This document shows positions 23,953-32,641 of a DNA stretch of 49,457 nucleotides, in pieces. Origin of the DNA: Candidatus Marinamargulisbacteria bacterium SCGC AG-410-N11 (GTDB lineage: Bacteria > Margulisbacteria > Marinamargulisbacteria > GCA-2716485 > AG-410-N11); contig QFBS01000011.1 of assembly GCA_003265895.1 (NCBI GenBank), positions 1 to 49,457 of the forward strand. Direction: 5' to 3'. The notes under the pieces were generated by a model. That model saw only the letters and a list, made by a program, of their open reading frames with translations. It was not told the DNA's origin and made no database searches. Both the position numbers and the translations under genes were made by a program. The first letter of the stretch is position 1. Every line of letters starts with the position of its first letter.

Positions 23953-25890
23953 ATGATAATTTATAAACACGTGGCCATTTCGTCAAAACATAACGATCCC
24001 CTACTCTCTAACAAAAAAAACCGAGCCGATTATCTATTTAATCATAGCCACATATATGTTCCCGACTTTATTTATAAACGCTGTAAATATTGGATAGAAA
24101 CCGGAAATCGAGCAAACCATGTTCACATCGTTTATAATGCAAATTCGATCCAAAAAAAATTAGAGTCTTTTATCCGACATTCCATCGCCAGAAACTGTAT
24201 CTATCCAGATGAAACCGTTGAAACATCCATTCAAAAAACACTTCAACAATTAAAGTCTAATTTATCAAATATACCAACCATCAGTACTCTAGCCGATCGT
24301 TTAAGTAAATATTTAAGCTCGGATTTAGGAGAACTAGATCTAAACTATGTCCAATTTAGGTTTCGTCATTTAGCGAAATCGTTTCAAAACAATGAATCCC
24401 AACGTCAAATCATAACCGCATCCAGCACATTACAAACCAACATAACGAATTTTTTATTTATCACTAAAAAAGAAGCGAGCCATTTAATTGATCAAATCAA
24501 TATAAATACAGATTTCAATATCACCATTAACCCTCAAAAAAAAGAAAAAGTCATTAACTATATCCAAAAACGAATTCACTATAAAGTAACTCACGGAAAT
24601 AATAGACTTAGTTTCCATACATCCAAATACTCGCAATCAAAATCTGATACCAATACCTTATTTCCAAATAAATTAATGCAAAAATATATTTTTCAAAAAC
24701 TTAATAGATATTTATTAACCGAAAAAGGTGCCCAATTAACCCGTACTATTTTAAGTAAAAAAGAAAGGATTCTTCAAAGAGTTGTCGATTTATTTTCTCC
24801 TAATTACCTAATTCACCCCTTCCCAAATGAGATTCCAACAACAACCCAAGAACTAGCCAACCTAATAAAAACAAAAAAAGAGTATGCCAAAGCACTAACT
24901 CAATATGGATTAACTATCGATTCTCCTGAATTTTTGATATTTTTTAACCCTTACAAATCATCTATTAGTTCCTTATTAACCAAAGCAATCAAAAATAATG
25001 CCGTTCAATGTACCTATATGTTACTAGCAATGAATATAAAACCGAAACTAAACGATTATATGAATGCTGCTCGCTTACTAGATTTAACATTATTAGCCAC
25101 TTTATTTGAAAAAGCTCCCCTAAATTTTGATATAAAAAACAAGAAACAACAAACTACTATCGACTACTTTTTAACGTCTATTATGAAAATTGGAAATAAA
25201 TCCATCACAGAACTAGCTCTAAACCAGTGTAAAAATATAACAGACATTAAAAAAGCGGTTTATCTAACCATTACAGATTTAATTTATAATGGTACTATTC
25301 CAAAAAAAATCAAAAAAAACATGTTAGATTATCTAGATATTACGATTGAAGATAAACTAACATCACAACGCTCTGAATTATCATATAGTAGCCCACCTTC
25401 ATTACAAGAATCGTTTTTAATTAACAACAAAAAAGAGGTCTTTAAAAATATAATGATTTGGATCTATCAACACTCTAAAAGTAAATTAGGTTTCAATGAC
25501 TTTAACTATCAATCAGATAACGATATTTTAGAAATTATAAATAATAGACCCTATCTAAAATCAAAAAAAGCATCTGAACAATTTTTAAATGAACTAATAA
25601 CATTCAAAGACTTACACGTAACAGAATTAGCATTAACAAAATGCACCTTATTATCGCCCTTAGATAAAGCAACTTATATCTGCCTAACTAAATTATTTAA
25701 AGATAATATTATTAATACGAAAATAACTAAATCAAATCAACGTAAAGTTATAAAAGACATACAAACAATACTAGACTCACAATATAATGACCTATTAAAA
25801 AAATTAGAACCACTCAATAATTTTGAAACTGTATTATTAAACCAAAAAGAAGATCTTTTAATTAGAATTACACAATGGGTTTATTCTTAA
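23953..25890 (+). CDS. large helical hypothetical protein with an internal duplication
   Basis: The 645-residue protein has no signal peptide or membrane segment and is Lys/Asn/Ile-rich and mainly helical. The last part contains two related segments of about 90 residues, 418-506 (starting ITELALNQCKNITDIKKAVY) and 556-645 (starting VTELALTKCTLLSPLDKATY). Both end in an aromatic IWIYQ/TQWVYS helix, and they are 138 residues apart. The middle (about 345-400) has helix-turn-helix pairs that faintly recall ankyrin repeats. Ankyrin assignment is not secure. Unknown function; context suggests an effector. Confidence 0.7.
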   Translation: MIIYKHVAISSKHNDPLLSNKKNRADYLFNHSHIYVPDFIYKRCKYWIETGNRANHVHIVYNANSIQKKLESFIRHSIARNCIYPDETVETSIQKTLQQLKSNLSNIPTISTLADRLSKYLSSDLGELDLNYVQFRFRHLAKSFQNNESQRQIITASSTLQTNITNFLFITKKEASHLIDQININTDFNITINPQKKEKVINYIQKRIHYKVTHGNNRLSFHTSKYSQSKSDTNTLFPNKLMQKYIFQKLNRYLLTEKGAQLTRTILSKKERILQRVVDLFSPNYLIHPFPNEIPTTTQELANLIKTKKEYAKALTQYGLTIDSPEFLIFFNPYKSSISSLLTKAIKNNAVQCTYMLLAMNIKPKLNDYMNAARLLDLTLLATLFEKAPLNFDIKNKKQQTTIDYFLTSIMKIGNKSITELALNQCKNITDIKKAVYLTITDLIYNGTIPKKIKKNMLDYLDITIEDKLTSQRSELSYSSPPSLQESFLINNKKEVFKNIMIWIYQHSKSKLGFNDFNYQSDNDILEIINNRPYLKSKKASEQFLNELITFKDLHVTELALTKCTLLSPLDKATYICLTKLFKDNIINTKITKSNQRKVIKDIQTILDSQYNDLLKKLEPLNNFETVLLNQKEDLLIRITQWVYS

Positions 25891-25928
25891 ATAAAACCGC
25901 CTTACTCTACATCTGATTATCAAAAAAC

Positions 25929-26414
25929 TTACTTTTTAAATATCATTAGCTCAGTTTGTATATTATCAGAAATCGAAATAGTTCCTCTATTTTTCCATAA
26001 TTAGGTAATAGACTCAATTCGTTTAAAAGCAGACTCTAACGATGCCTACAAGACATTTTCAGCTTATGTTTTTATAGTTTGAGTACGTTTTAACTGCTTG
26101 TTTGCTATACCCTGTTAAATCTTTTCAATTTCTGAAAAAATAATCTAATTAAAAGGAATATCTTCTTCAGATTAATCAAAAAAGTGACCAGTATTTAATT
26201 TTGTATAATATTGTTCTAGTTTAGGATTGGTAACATGTAAAGGGTATCGTATTTTGAATTGTTCTAAATTACTCGATTTAGACATTAAGTAATTTTAGAT
26301 CTTTTGCGCTAAAAGTGCTAACCTTTATCCTATTAAACTAAGTGTATTTGAGGTTAACCAGCTCTGAATAGCACATCCCCCCTTGTTTACAATGACTGTG
26401 ATACTTACCCCACT
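25929..26414 (-). pseudogene. decayed coding sequence (485 bases) in a 685-base gap
   Basis: The gap 25891-26575 has no intact gene. One minus-strand frame from about 26414 to TAA at 25929 reads like protein interrupted by eight stops. They start at 26327, 26297, 26174, 26147, 26117, 26066, 26048 and 26003. All are TAA or TAG, none TGA, as expected if CAA/CAG codons changed by C-to-T. Fragments include GCAIQSWLTSNTLSLIG, SEEDIPFN and QGIANKQLKRTQTIKT. SEEDIPF resembles the tip of single-stranded DNA-binding proteins. Eight stops in 160 codons is also close to chance for such AT-rich DNA, so confidence is limited. Confidence 0.35.
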
Positions 26415-26575
26415 TTATGAAAAAAAGTAACCTTAAAAAGTAATTTTTAAACATCCTAATCTTAAATAAAAGATCTAGACTATTTACATAAAACGAAATA
26501 AATCTTGTACAATACCAAAAAATAAAGTATAAACAGTAAGATAATTATAATATGCCAAAAGGCTAAGGAAACAAT

Positions 26576-28231
26576 ATGAACTATATCGACTTTTTAAATG
26601 AATTAAATATATCAAGCGACATTATCGATGCTATTAAACAAAAAGGCTTTGAAAAACCAACACCTGTTCAAGAGCAAGTTATTCCGATCTTAAGGAATGA
26701 AACCAACGATATTTTAGCAAAATCAGCTACAGGAACTGGTAAAACGGCAGCATTTGGAATTCCTATGTTAGACCTAGTAGATGAACAAAAAAGCCATGTG
26801 CAAGGGTTAATCCTAACCCCAACCCGAGAACTCGCCTTACAAATAACCAATGAACTTAACGAACTTAAAGGTAAAAAAAGAATCAGTATTATTTCAATTT
26901 ATGGCGGAGAGTCCATTGAAAGACAATTTAGACAGTTAAAACAACGAAACGCTATTATTGTGGGAACTCCTGGAAGAATTATTGATCATTTAAAACGAAA
27001 AAAGTTAGATTTATCTAAAATCGATTATTTTGTATTGGACGAAGCTGATGAAATGTTAAACATCGGTTTTTTAGAAGATATTGAAGAAATATTTGAATAC
27101 ACTAACGACATTAAACGTACATTACTATTTTCAGCTACTGTACCTAGAAAAATTAGAGATATCGCAAACGGGTACATGAACAACCCAATTACTGTTGAAA
27201 CAAAAGCAGACGATACAAAAGCCGACTTAACCACGCAATACTATTTTAATGTCTATCCAAAAGAAAAACTCCAGGTTCTTTATCGAGTTATAGAATTTGC
27301 CGATGAATTTTTTGGCTTTATTTTTTGTAATACAAAACGTGAATGTGATGAAATATCAGAACGCTTAATTCAACGAAAGTATAATGCCGAAGCATTACAT
27401 GGCGACCTATCCCAATTTCAACGACAGCGCATTTTAGATAAGTTTAGAAAAAAATTAACTCAAATTTTAGTTGTAACAGATGTTGCTGCAAGAGGAATCG
27501 ATATCAACAATTTAACCCATGTTATTAACTACTCGGTCCCTCAAAATGTAGATACCTACACTCATAGAATTGGACGTACAGGACGAGCAGGAAAAACCGG
27601 AACGGCTATCACCTTTGTAATGCCAAGCGAAAACTATAAAATTGGCTTTTTTAAAAATAAATTAAAAAACAAATTACAACTCATGAGTTTACCAACTGTT
27701 ACCGATATGATTGAAAAGAAAAAAGAAAAAATTAAAGGATCCATCCAAAAAGAACTAGAAAAAAATATTTCGGATGACTATCTAGAGTTTGCCAGTCAAC
27801 TAATGGAAGACAATAATCCAGCTAATATTATCGCTGGTTTAATTAAAAGCTCTTATGCCAAAGAATTAGAACCTGGCCATTACCCTAACATCAACGAAGT
27901 CAGTTCTAAAAATCAAAGTAGAGGGCCAAGAAATGACCGACACAGAGGCGAACGTAACAGAGGCGGAAGAAACGATCGAGACTTTCAAGGTGGATCAGAA
28001 ACACGACTATTTGTGGCAAAAGGACGAAAAGATGATTTTGATGCCAGAAAACTAGTTCGATTTATCGAAGAACAATCCAACGTATTTGGCAAACGAATTA
28101 ATCAAGTTAGAGTAATGGACGCCTATTCATTTATTTCTGTATCAGAAAATGATGCCGAAAAAATCCTAAATTCATTTCCTCCTGTTAGAGGTCGTCGTTT
28201 AGTAGAACGAAGTAAAGAAAAACGTCGTTAA
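26576..28231 (+). CDS. deaD: DEAD-box ATP-dependent RNA helicase (DeaD/CsdA type)
   Basis: The 551-residue protein has all helicase motifs in order: Q motif (KPTPVQEQVIP), motif I AKSATGTGKT, PTRELA, GTPGR, DEAD, SAT, then HGDLSQFQR, VTDVAARGIDI and HRIGRTGRAG. A Gly/Arg-rich linker (about 440-465) leads to a C-terminal DbpA-type RRM domain (about 475-545). DeaD/CsdA enzymes unwind RNA in ribosome assembly and at low temperature. AAGGAA lies 7 nt before the ATG. A TACAAT at 26508-26513 gives a leader of about 55 nt. It converges on the phosphoesterase gene, 6 nt away. Confidence 0.95.
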   Translation: MNYIDFLNELNISSDIIDAIKQKGFEKPTPVQEQVIPILRNETNDILAKSATGTGKTAAFGIPMLDLVDEQKSHVQGLILTPTRELALQITNELNELKGKKRISIISIYGGESIERQFRQLKQRNAIIVGTPGRIIDHLKRKKLDLSKIDYFVLDEADEMLNIGFLEDIEEIFEYTNDIKRTLLFSATVPRKIRDIANGYMNNPITVETKADDTKADLTTQYYFNVYPKEKLQVLYRVIEFADEFFGFIFCNTKRECDEISERLIQRKYNAEALHGDLSQFQRQRILDKFRKKLTQILVVTDVAARGIDINNLTHVINYSVPQNVDTYTHRIGRTGRAGKTGTAITFVMPSENYKIGFFKNKLKNKLQLMSLPTVTDMIEKKKEKIKGSIQKELEKNISDDYLEFASQLMEDNNPANIIAGLIKSSYAKELEPGHYPNINEVSSKNQSRGPRNDRHRGERNRGGRNDRDFQGGSETRLFVAKGRKDDFDARKLVRFIEEQSNVFGKRINQVRVMDAYSFISVSENDAEKILNSFPPVRGRRLVERSKEKRR

Positions 28232-28237
28232 TAATAA

Positions 28238-29359
28238 TTACAAATAAAAAAATGGAATTTCTGACGGGCCAAACAAACGTACGGGTGGCCCCCAAGTACT
28301 AGTTCCTTTTGTTGTATAAACATAACCATTTTCTACTTTATGTAAGCCATAATGATATTTAAAGGCTAATCGAACCAATAATCCCCAAGGGGGAATCTGT
28401 CCATCATGTGTATGGCCTGACAACTGCAAATCAACACCTAACGGATAACTCTGTTCATATTCAATCGGTCGATGTCTTAATAAAACCGTTAAATCAAATG
28501 ATGAAGAATCTGCCGCTAACAGATCTTTTAACGACAAAGGTTCGCCTACAAAGCGCTGATAATCAGAATCTGGCAAACCAACAAAACGTAATGAACGGTC
28601 TTGTTTATCAAAATAAAACGTTTTAACCGAAGAATCAATACAATCGAAACCAGCCTTCTGGATGACATCTTTAAATACATCATAGTTTGAATAAAAATCA
28701 TGATTACCTGAAACAGCTAATTTAACAGAAGCCTTAATATTAGCTAAATAATCTAAATGAGGTTGCACATACCGAACCTTTGTATCTAGTAAGTCACCAG
28801 TAAAAACTACAACATCAGGTTCTAATTGATTAATCTGATCAACTAAACTCTTAATAGAGTGTACCGATTTAAGTCCATTTAAATGGATATCGGATAATTG
28901 AACTAAGGTAATTGGCGGCCGTTTTTCTAATAGAAAAGGAAAATAAGGAGTTATTCTTTTAACAATGGGTTTTCGCCACTGATTAATCACGCCCCAAAGT
29001 GTTAATAAAATACTACTTGCCAACACCAATTCTGCATATACAGGATCTCGAAACCCTAATAACAACGGAATAATTCCCACTAAAATTAAAGAAGTAATAA
29101 TAGATAACCAAGCTAAGATAACCCCTCCTAACCATTTAAGTTTAAAAAAGCCAGTTACTCGAGATAACATCTCACCAAACAAATACGTAAATGATAATAA
29201 CCAAATAACCAACCAAGCCATAAACAATTGATTAGGATACCATCTAAAATTATATCGCAAATAAGATGCAATCAAATAACTATCTAATGCCAATACAATA
29301 ACAAACATACTAAAAAAAATAGTAAAAACAAAGGAACGAGACTGGTGTGCTTTTTTCAT
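28238..29359 (-). CDS. membrane-anchored metallophosphoesterase (YkuE/YaeI type)
   Basis: The 373-residue protein has four N-terminal membrane helices (about 10-125) and a cytoplasmic or periplasmic calcineurin-like phosphoesterase domain. Metal motifs are LSDIHLNG (about 155), VVFTGDLLDT (about 185), VSGNHDFYS (about 215), LLRHRP (about 294) and LSGHTHDGQI (about 312). All ligands are present, unlike the phosphoesterase at 4000-4569. Relatives such as YaeI act on lipid-linked or nucleotide-linked diphosphates; the substrate here is unknown. Confidence 0.9.
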   Translation of the reverse strand: MKKAHQSRSFVFTIFFSMFVIVLALDSYLIASYLRYNFRWYPNQLFMAWLVIWLLSFTYLFGEMLSRVTGFFKLKWLGGVILAWLSIITSLILVGIIPLLLGFRDPVYAELVLASSILLTLWGVINQWRKPIVKRITPYFPFLLEKRPPITLVQLSDIHLNGLKSVHSIKSLVDQINQLEPDVVVFTGDLLDTKVRYVQPHLDYLANIKASVKLAVSGNHDFYSNYDVFKDVIQKAGFDCIDSSVKTFYFDKQDRSLRFVGLPDSDYQRFVGEPLSLKDLLAADSSSFDLTVLLRHRPIEYEQSYPLGVDLQLSGHTHDGQIPPWGLLVRLAFKYHYGLHKVENGYVYTTKGTSTWGPPVRLFGPSEIPFFYL

Positions 29360-29521
29360 ATACCAAGGTTACCATAAGATATTTCAGATAAACAACCTTT
29401 CCTAAACATTTCTTACTCTTTATTTTTATCCCATTACAACTACAAGGACATCCCTTTAATAATGTTTAACTTTAACTTGAAACGGGTAATGTTTAATAAG
29501 TACAAAAACAAAGGAAGAAAA

Positions 29522-31990
29522 ATGGATTTAAGACCAAATTCAAACCATAGACCAGCAGCCCCTAACCAAAAAAGACATAGGAAGAACCCTAAAAGCAAAC
29601 ACGAAAAGTCACTTAAAACTAAAAAACAATTGCAAAGTCTAGACGTTATCGAAACCATTAATCCTTTATTTGACATTACCAACCAACCTAGGGCAAATCG
29701 AGCTAGACAAATACCCAGCTCAAAACCAAGTAAATCAGGACCAGAATCTAAATCAAGAAGATTTAAGTCAAAAACTGAACTGGTTACATTACTCAATTCC
29801 GACCGGTTTGGAGAACTACAAAAGTTATCAAATAGAAAATTTTGGCAAAAATCAAGAGCAGTTATTGCAGAGTGTCGTGAATTACTCACGACAACTCACC
29901 AAGACATAACCGAACAAATAAATGAATCTATAGCCTATTTGCGTAAGTATAACGATAAGTTTAATACAACTGATGGATTTTTTAGAAAACCATTATCCCA
30001 ACTACTAGATAACTTACAAAGAACCACGCCAAAAACAAAACATGGCCTGATTCAATATGCGTTAATGTTAAAACGAACTCAAACAGCAATCGAATTTAAA
30101 GATGAACGAGCAGCATGGTTTATAGAAACAAATGTTCAATCAATTAAAACACCTCTTACTGCTGCAAATTATGGCAGTTACCAAAATCAATGTTTACGAT
30201 GTCTCGATAAGGAAGGTAAACCAGAAATATCAACATCAAAAACCACTGGCGAATATAATCTTGAAACTGGATACTCTATTAAACGAAAAAAAGCGGATTT
30301 CCAATCAGATGAAATTATACTTTATGTTACTATTGACAATTCAAATTATATTTCAGATGAAAAATTTGAACAGAAACTCCGACAACTAGAGGCTCTCGAT
30401 ACCCCTCGCCACATTAAATTAGAAATTATTGCCGATATCTATTTTGATACCTACCTATCATGCCAGGTTGTTCGAGGTGCTGCCCATAATTCATTGTCTT
30501 TAATGTATAGCCTATATAATTTAGCGTTTCCTGACGAACCCCTACCCCCAATGAAAAAAGGAGCCTTACTAGATTTAGAGCTAGTAACAACTTATGCCGA
30601 TAGTTACGAAGATTCAAAAGAAGCCTTTAAACAGTTTTTTAAACTAGAAGACTTTTTTGAAAAAGATATATCATTAGCCAAACACCCAGCATCAAGTCCT
30701 AAAGACCTGCTATTAAAATTATTAAATACTAATAATTTGGACAAATTATCCCAAACCATGACAGAAATGGACAACGATACGATTATCGAAACCATAAGAC
30801 ACATACAGGAAAAAATTTATTATTCTAAAGATGATCTAACATTATTTTTATCGTGTATTCCAACCAAAACAAGATTTTTATCAATAATCGAATCTATTAA
30901 TAAAAAACCAAATATGGATGAAATAAGAATTATGTTAAGCCGACAATGCTTATCAAACGATGATGAAGACCTTTTTAATGCCATAATTAAGCCTTGGAGA
31001 GCTCACGTAGATGATATCGAACAGTTAAAATTACAATTAAGTACAGAATGGATTGATGATTTCCTAATATATGAAACAATCAAAAAAGACCATAGAGACC
31101 TTATATTATTCTCTGTTTATAACCCTCATACCATAGCAAATTTCCCTGAAAAAATAGACGATCTAGACCATTATACAGAACACGGTTTAGGTCTCATCGT
31201 TAATCAAATGTTTAAAGATGGTCATGACATCAAAGACATCTTTGATTGTATTACCGAAATATTTTTAAAACACAACCACTCTCATCCATCAATAAATTTT
31301 GCTGCCCTTATGGAGCTTATCTTATCAAAATCAAACTCAAATTCATTAAATAAGGAATTATTTAGAAGTCTTCTAAAAAGTCTAAACGATAAACAATTAA
31401 TATCAGACGATATCTTTCAAAAAACAACCAAACTAACTGATATGTTAATTAATTTAAATATTCCAACATATTCAATTATACATGATTTATTTGAGCTTAA
31501 TAAAACGTCCGTTCCTATCGATCAAGGTTTAAATAAAATAATTAAACATACGATTTCACGTTTAGAGAATACAACAAAACATAGTTCACAACAACAACTA
31601 TATAAAGATTTATTAAGAATCATAAACGATCCAAGTACATCCAAAACAATGAGTTTCAAAATATTACAATATATAAGTTATCCTTTTTCGGAATTTAAAA
31701 ACCTACCTTATGATGATGATTTAATACCTTTATTTTGTATATTAATAGAACATATGACCAGTGATGATGGCGAATCTAAACATAGCACTCCAAATAGTAT
31801 CAATGATCACGTCATCCAATTAGCAAAAAAACATAATTGGAACACATTTCTTCAAAATGAAAACGAAGATGGCTCGCCAATATATACAAGAGAATTAAAA
31901 CGAAATAAAAAAATTGTTCCTGACAGAGGAATGAATCGTGCTAAAAAAAGAATGGAAAGAATGCTAAGAGACACAGCATCTTCTTCATAA
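29522..31990 (+). CDS. large hypothetical protein with basic N and C termini
   Basis: The 822-residue product starts at the ATG at 29522, chosen because AAAGGAAG lies about 6 nt upstream; an in-frame ATG at 29462 would add 20 residues without such a site. Residues about 1-80 are very basic and proline-rich (KRHRKNPKSKHEKSLKTKK), the type that works as a nuclear or nucleic-acid localisation signal. The rest is helical with no signal, membrane segment or known domain. A small Cys pair (NQCLRCLDKEGK, about 215) could be a metal site. The C terminus is again basic (MNRAKKRMERMLRD). Confidence 0.7.
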   Translation: MDLRPNSNHRPAAPNQKRHRKNPKSKHEKSLKTKKQLQSLDVIETINPLFDITNQPRANRARQIPSSKPSKSGPESKSRRFKSKTELVTLLNSDRFGELQKLSNRKFWQKSRAVIAECRELLTTTHQDITEQINESIAYLRKYNDKFNTTDGFFRKPLSQLLDNLQRTTPKTKHGLIQYALMLKRTQTAIEFKDERAAWFIETNVQSIKTPLTAANYGSYQNQCLRCLDKEGKPEISTSKTTGEYNLETGYSIKRKKADFQSDEIILYVTIDNSNYISDEKFEQKLRQLEALDTPRHIKLEIIADIYFDTYLSCQVVRGAAHNSLSLMYSLYNLAFPDEPLPPMKKGALLDLELVTTYADSYEDSKEAFKQFFKLEDFFEKDISLAKHPASSPKDLLLKLLNTNNLDKLSQTMTEMDNDTIIETIRHIQEKIYYSKDDLTLFLSCIPTKTRFLSIIESINKKPNMDEIRIMLSRQCLSNDDEDLFNAIIKPWRAHVDDIEQLKLQLSTEWIDDFLIYETIKKDHRDLILFSVYNPHTIANFPEKIDDLDHYTEHGLGLIVNQMFKDGHDIKDIFDCITEIFLKHNHSHPSINFAALMELILSKSNSNSLNKELFRSLLKSLNDKQLISDDIFQKTTKLTDMLINLNIPTYSIIHDLFELNKTSVPIDQGLNKIIKHTISRLENTTKHSSQQQLYKDLLRIINDPSTSKTMSFKILQYISYPFSEFKNLPYDDDLIPLFCILIEHMTSDDGESKHSTPNSINDHVIQLAKKHNWNTFLQNENEDGSPIYTRELKRNKKIVPDRGMNRAKKRMERMLRDTASSS

Positions 31991-32013
31991 TTTAAAGTAT
32001 CAAAAAATAAAAC

Positions 32014-32046
32014 CAAGCAGAAATATTAAAGAAGATAAACTGCTTG
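32014..32046. terminator. weak stem-loop between convergent genes
   Basis: CAAGCAG (32014-32020) pairs with CTGCTTG (32040-32046), 7 bp with a 19-nt loop, between the convergent genes ending at 31990 and 32078. Confidence 0.3.
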
Positions 32047-32077
32047 ATCAAATTATTATAGTTACTACCATAACCTA

Positions 32078-32482
32078 TTAATTTATTGTTAAAATAACGT
32101 GGTTAGAATTTTCACCTTCTTTAGAAGATTCTATAGGCTGATTCCCTTCTTCTATAGACGATGTTTGACTAGTTTTTTGGCGATTATCTTGAGATAAATT
32201 TGAGGGTTTATGGTTATAAGAAACACTTAAAAAATTAGAAAGGTTCCCAAAAACAGTTCGAAATCCTTCAACAACACCCAACGACGTTGATTTAGAAGAA
32301 ACAGAACTAGTTGCTGTTACACTATCAGCAACAGTTACTCTAACTAAAAAACCTCGTTCTAAAACATCTAATAGTTCAGCCGCTGTACCACAATGATTTT
32401 TATACACCTTACCTTTGTCCGATTGTTTCGCTTCTATAACCATCTTAGCTGATGGTAGTCCAACATGATTAGAATTATTCAT
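32078..32482 (-). CDS. hypothetical protein
   Basis: The 134-residue protein has a folded-looking N-terminal half (about 1-60: KMVIEAKQSDKGKVYKNHCG, then GTAAELLDVLERGFLVRVTV) and a Ser/Thr/Asn/Gln-rich disordered C half ending VILTIN. No signal or membrane segment. The ribosome binding site is strong (AAGGAGG about 8 nt before the ATG). It sits behind a sigma-28-like promoter, divergent from the WD40 gene, with a 9-bp inverted repeat between the two. Unknown function. Confidence 0.7.
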   Translation of the reverse strand: MNNSNHVGLPSAKMVIEAKQSDKGKVYKNHCGTAAELLDVLERGFLVRVTVADSVTATSSVSSKSTSLGVVEGFRTVFGNLSNFLSVSYNHKPSNLSQDNRQKTSQTSSIEEGNQPIESSKEGENSNHVILTIN

Positions 32483-32497
32483 AATTTTACCTCCTTA

Positions 32498-32531
32498 TAT
32501 ATTATTATCGATAAATTTTAAAAGAAATTGC
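32498..32531 (-). promoter_or_regulatory. sigma-28-like bipartite promoter, site 6
   Basis: On the minus strand GCAATTTCTT starts at 32531 and CGATAATAATATA at 32510, 21 nt later. The ATG at 32482 is 28 nt after the C. Confidence 0.6.
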
Positions 32532-32559
32532 AAAAAAACATTGAAAAAAAAATATAAAC

Positions 32560-32594
32560 GTACTAAATTAAAGCAATTATTGTCGATTTAGTAC
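32560..32594. repeat. inverted repeat between divergent genes, possible operator
   Basis: GTACTAAAT (32560-32568) and ATTTAGTAC (32586-32594) are perfect 9-bp inverted arms with a 17-nt spacer. The centre lies about 65 nt before the WD40 ATG and about 45 nt upstream of the opposing site-6 -35. A dimeric regulator could bind here. Confidence 0.4.
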
Positions 32595-32641
32595 AAAATT
32601 AAACTCATTTTTAAAGTACGAATCAATATTTAACCAAACCA

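Noticed and set aside
25929..26414. An active gene using TAA/TAG as glutamine
   Set aside because: All intact genes in the window end in TAA or TAG, so these codons cannot be sense codons in this organism; decay is the simpler view.
29440..29889. 149-residue minus-strand open frame with a membrane-like stretch
   Set aside because: It is antisense to the basic N terminus of the gene at 29522; Lys/Arg codons read backwards give Leu/Phe-rich pseudo-membrane sequence.
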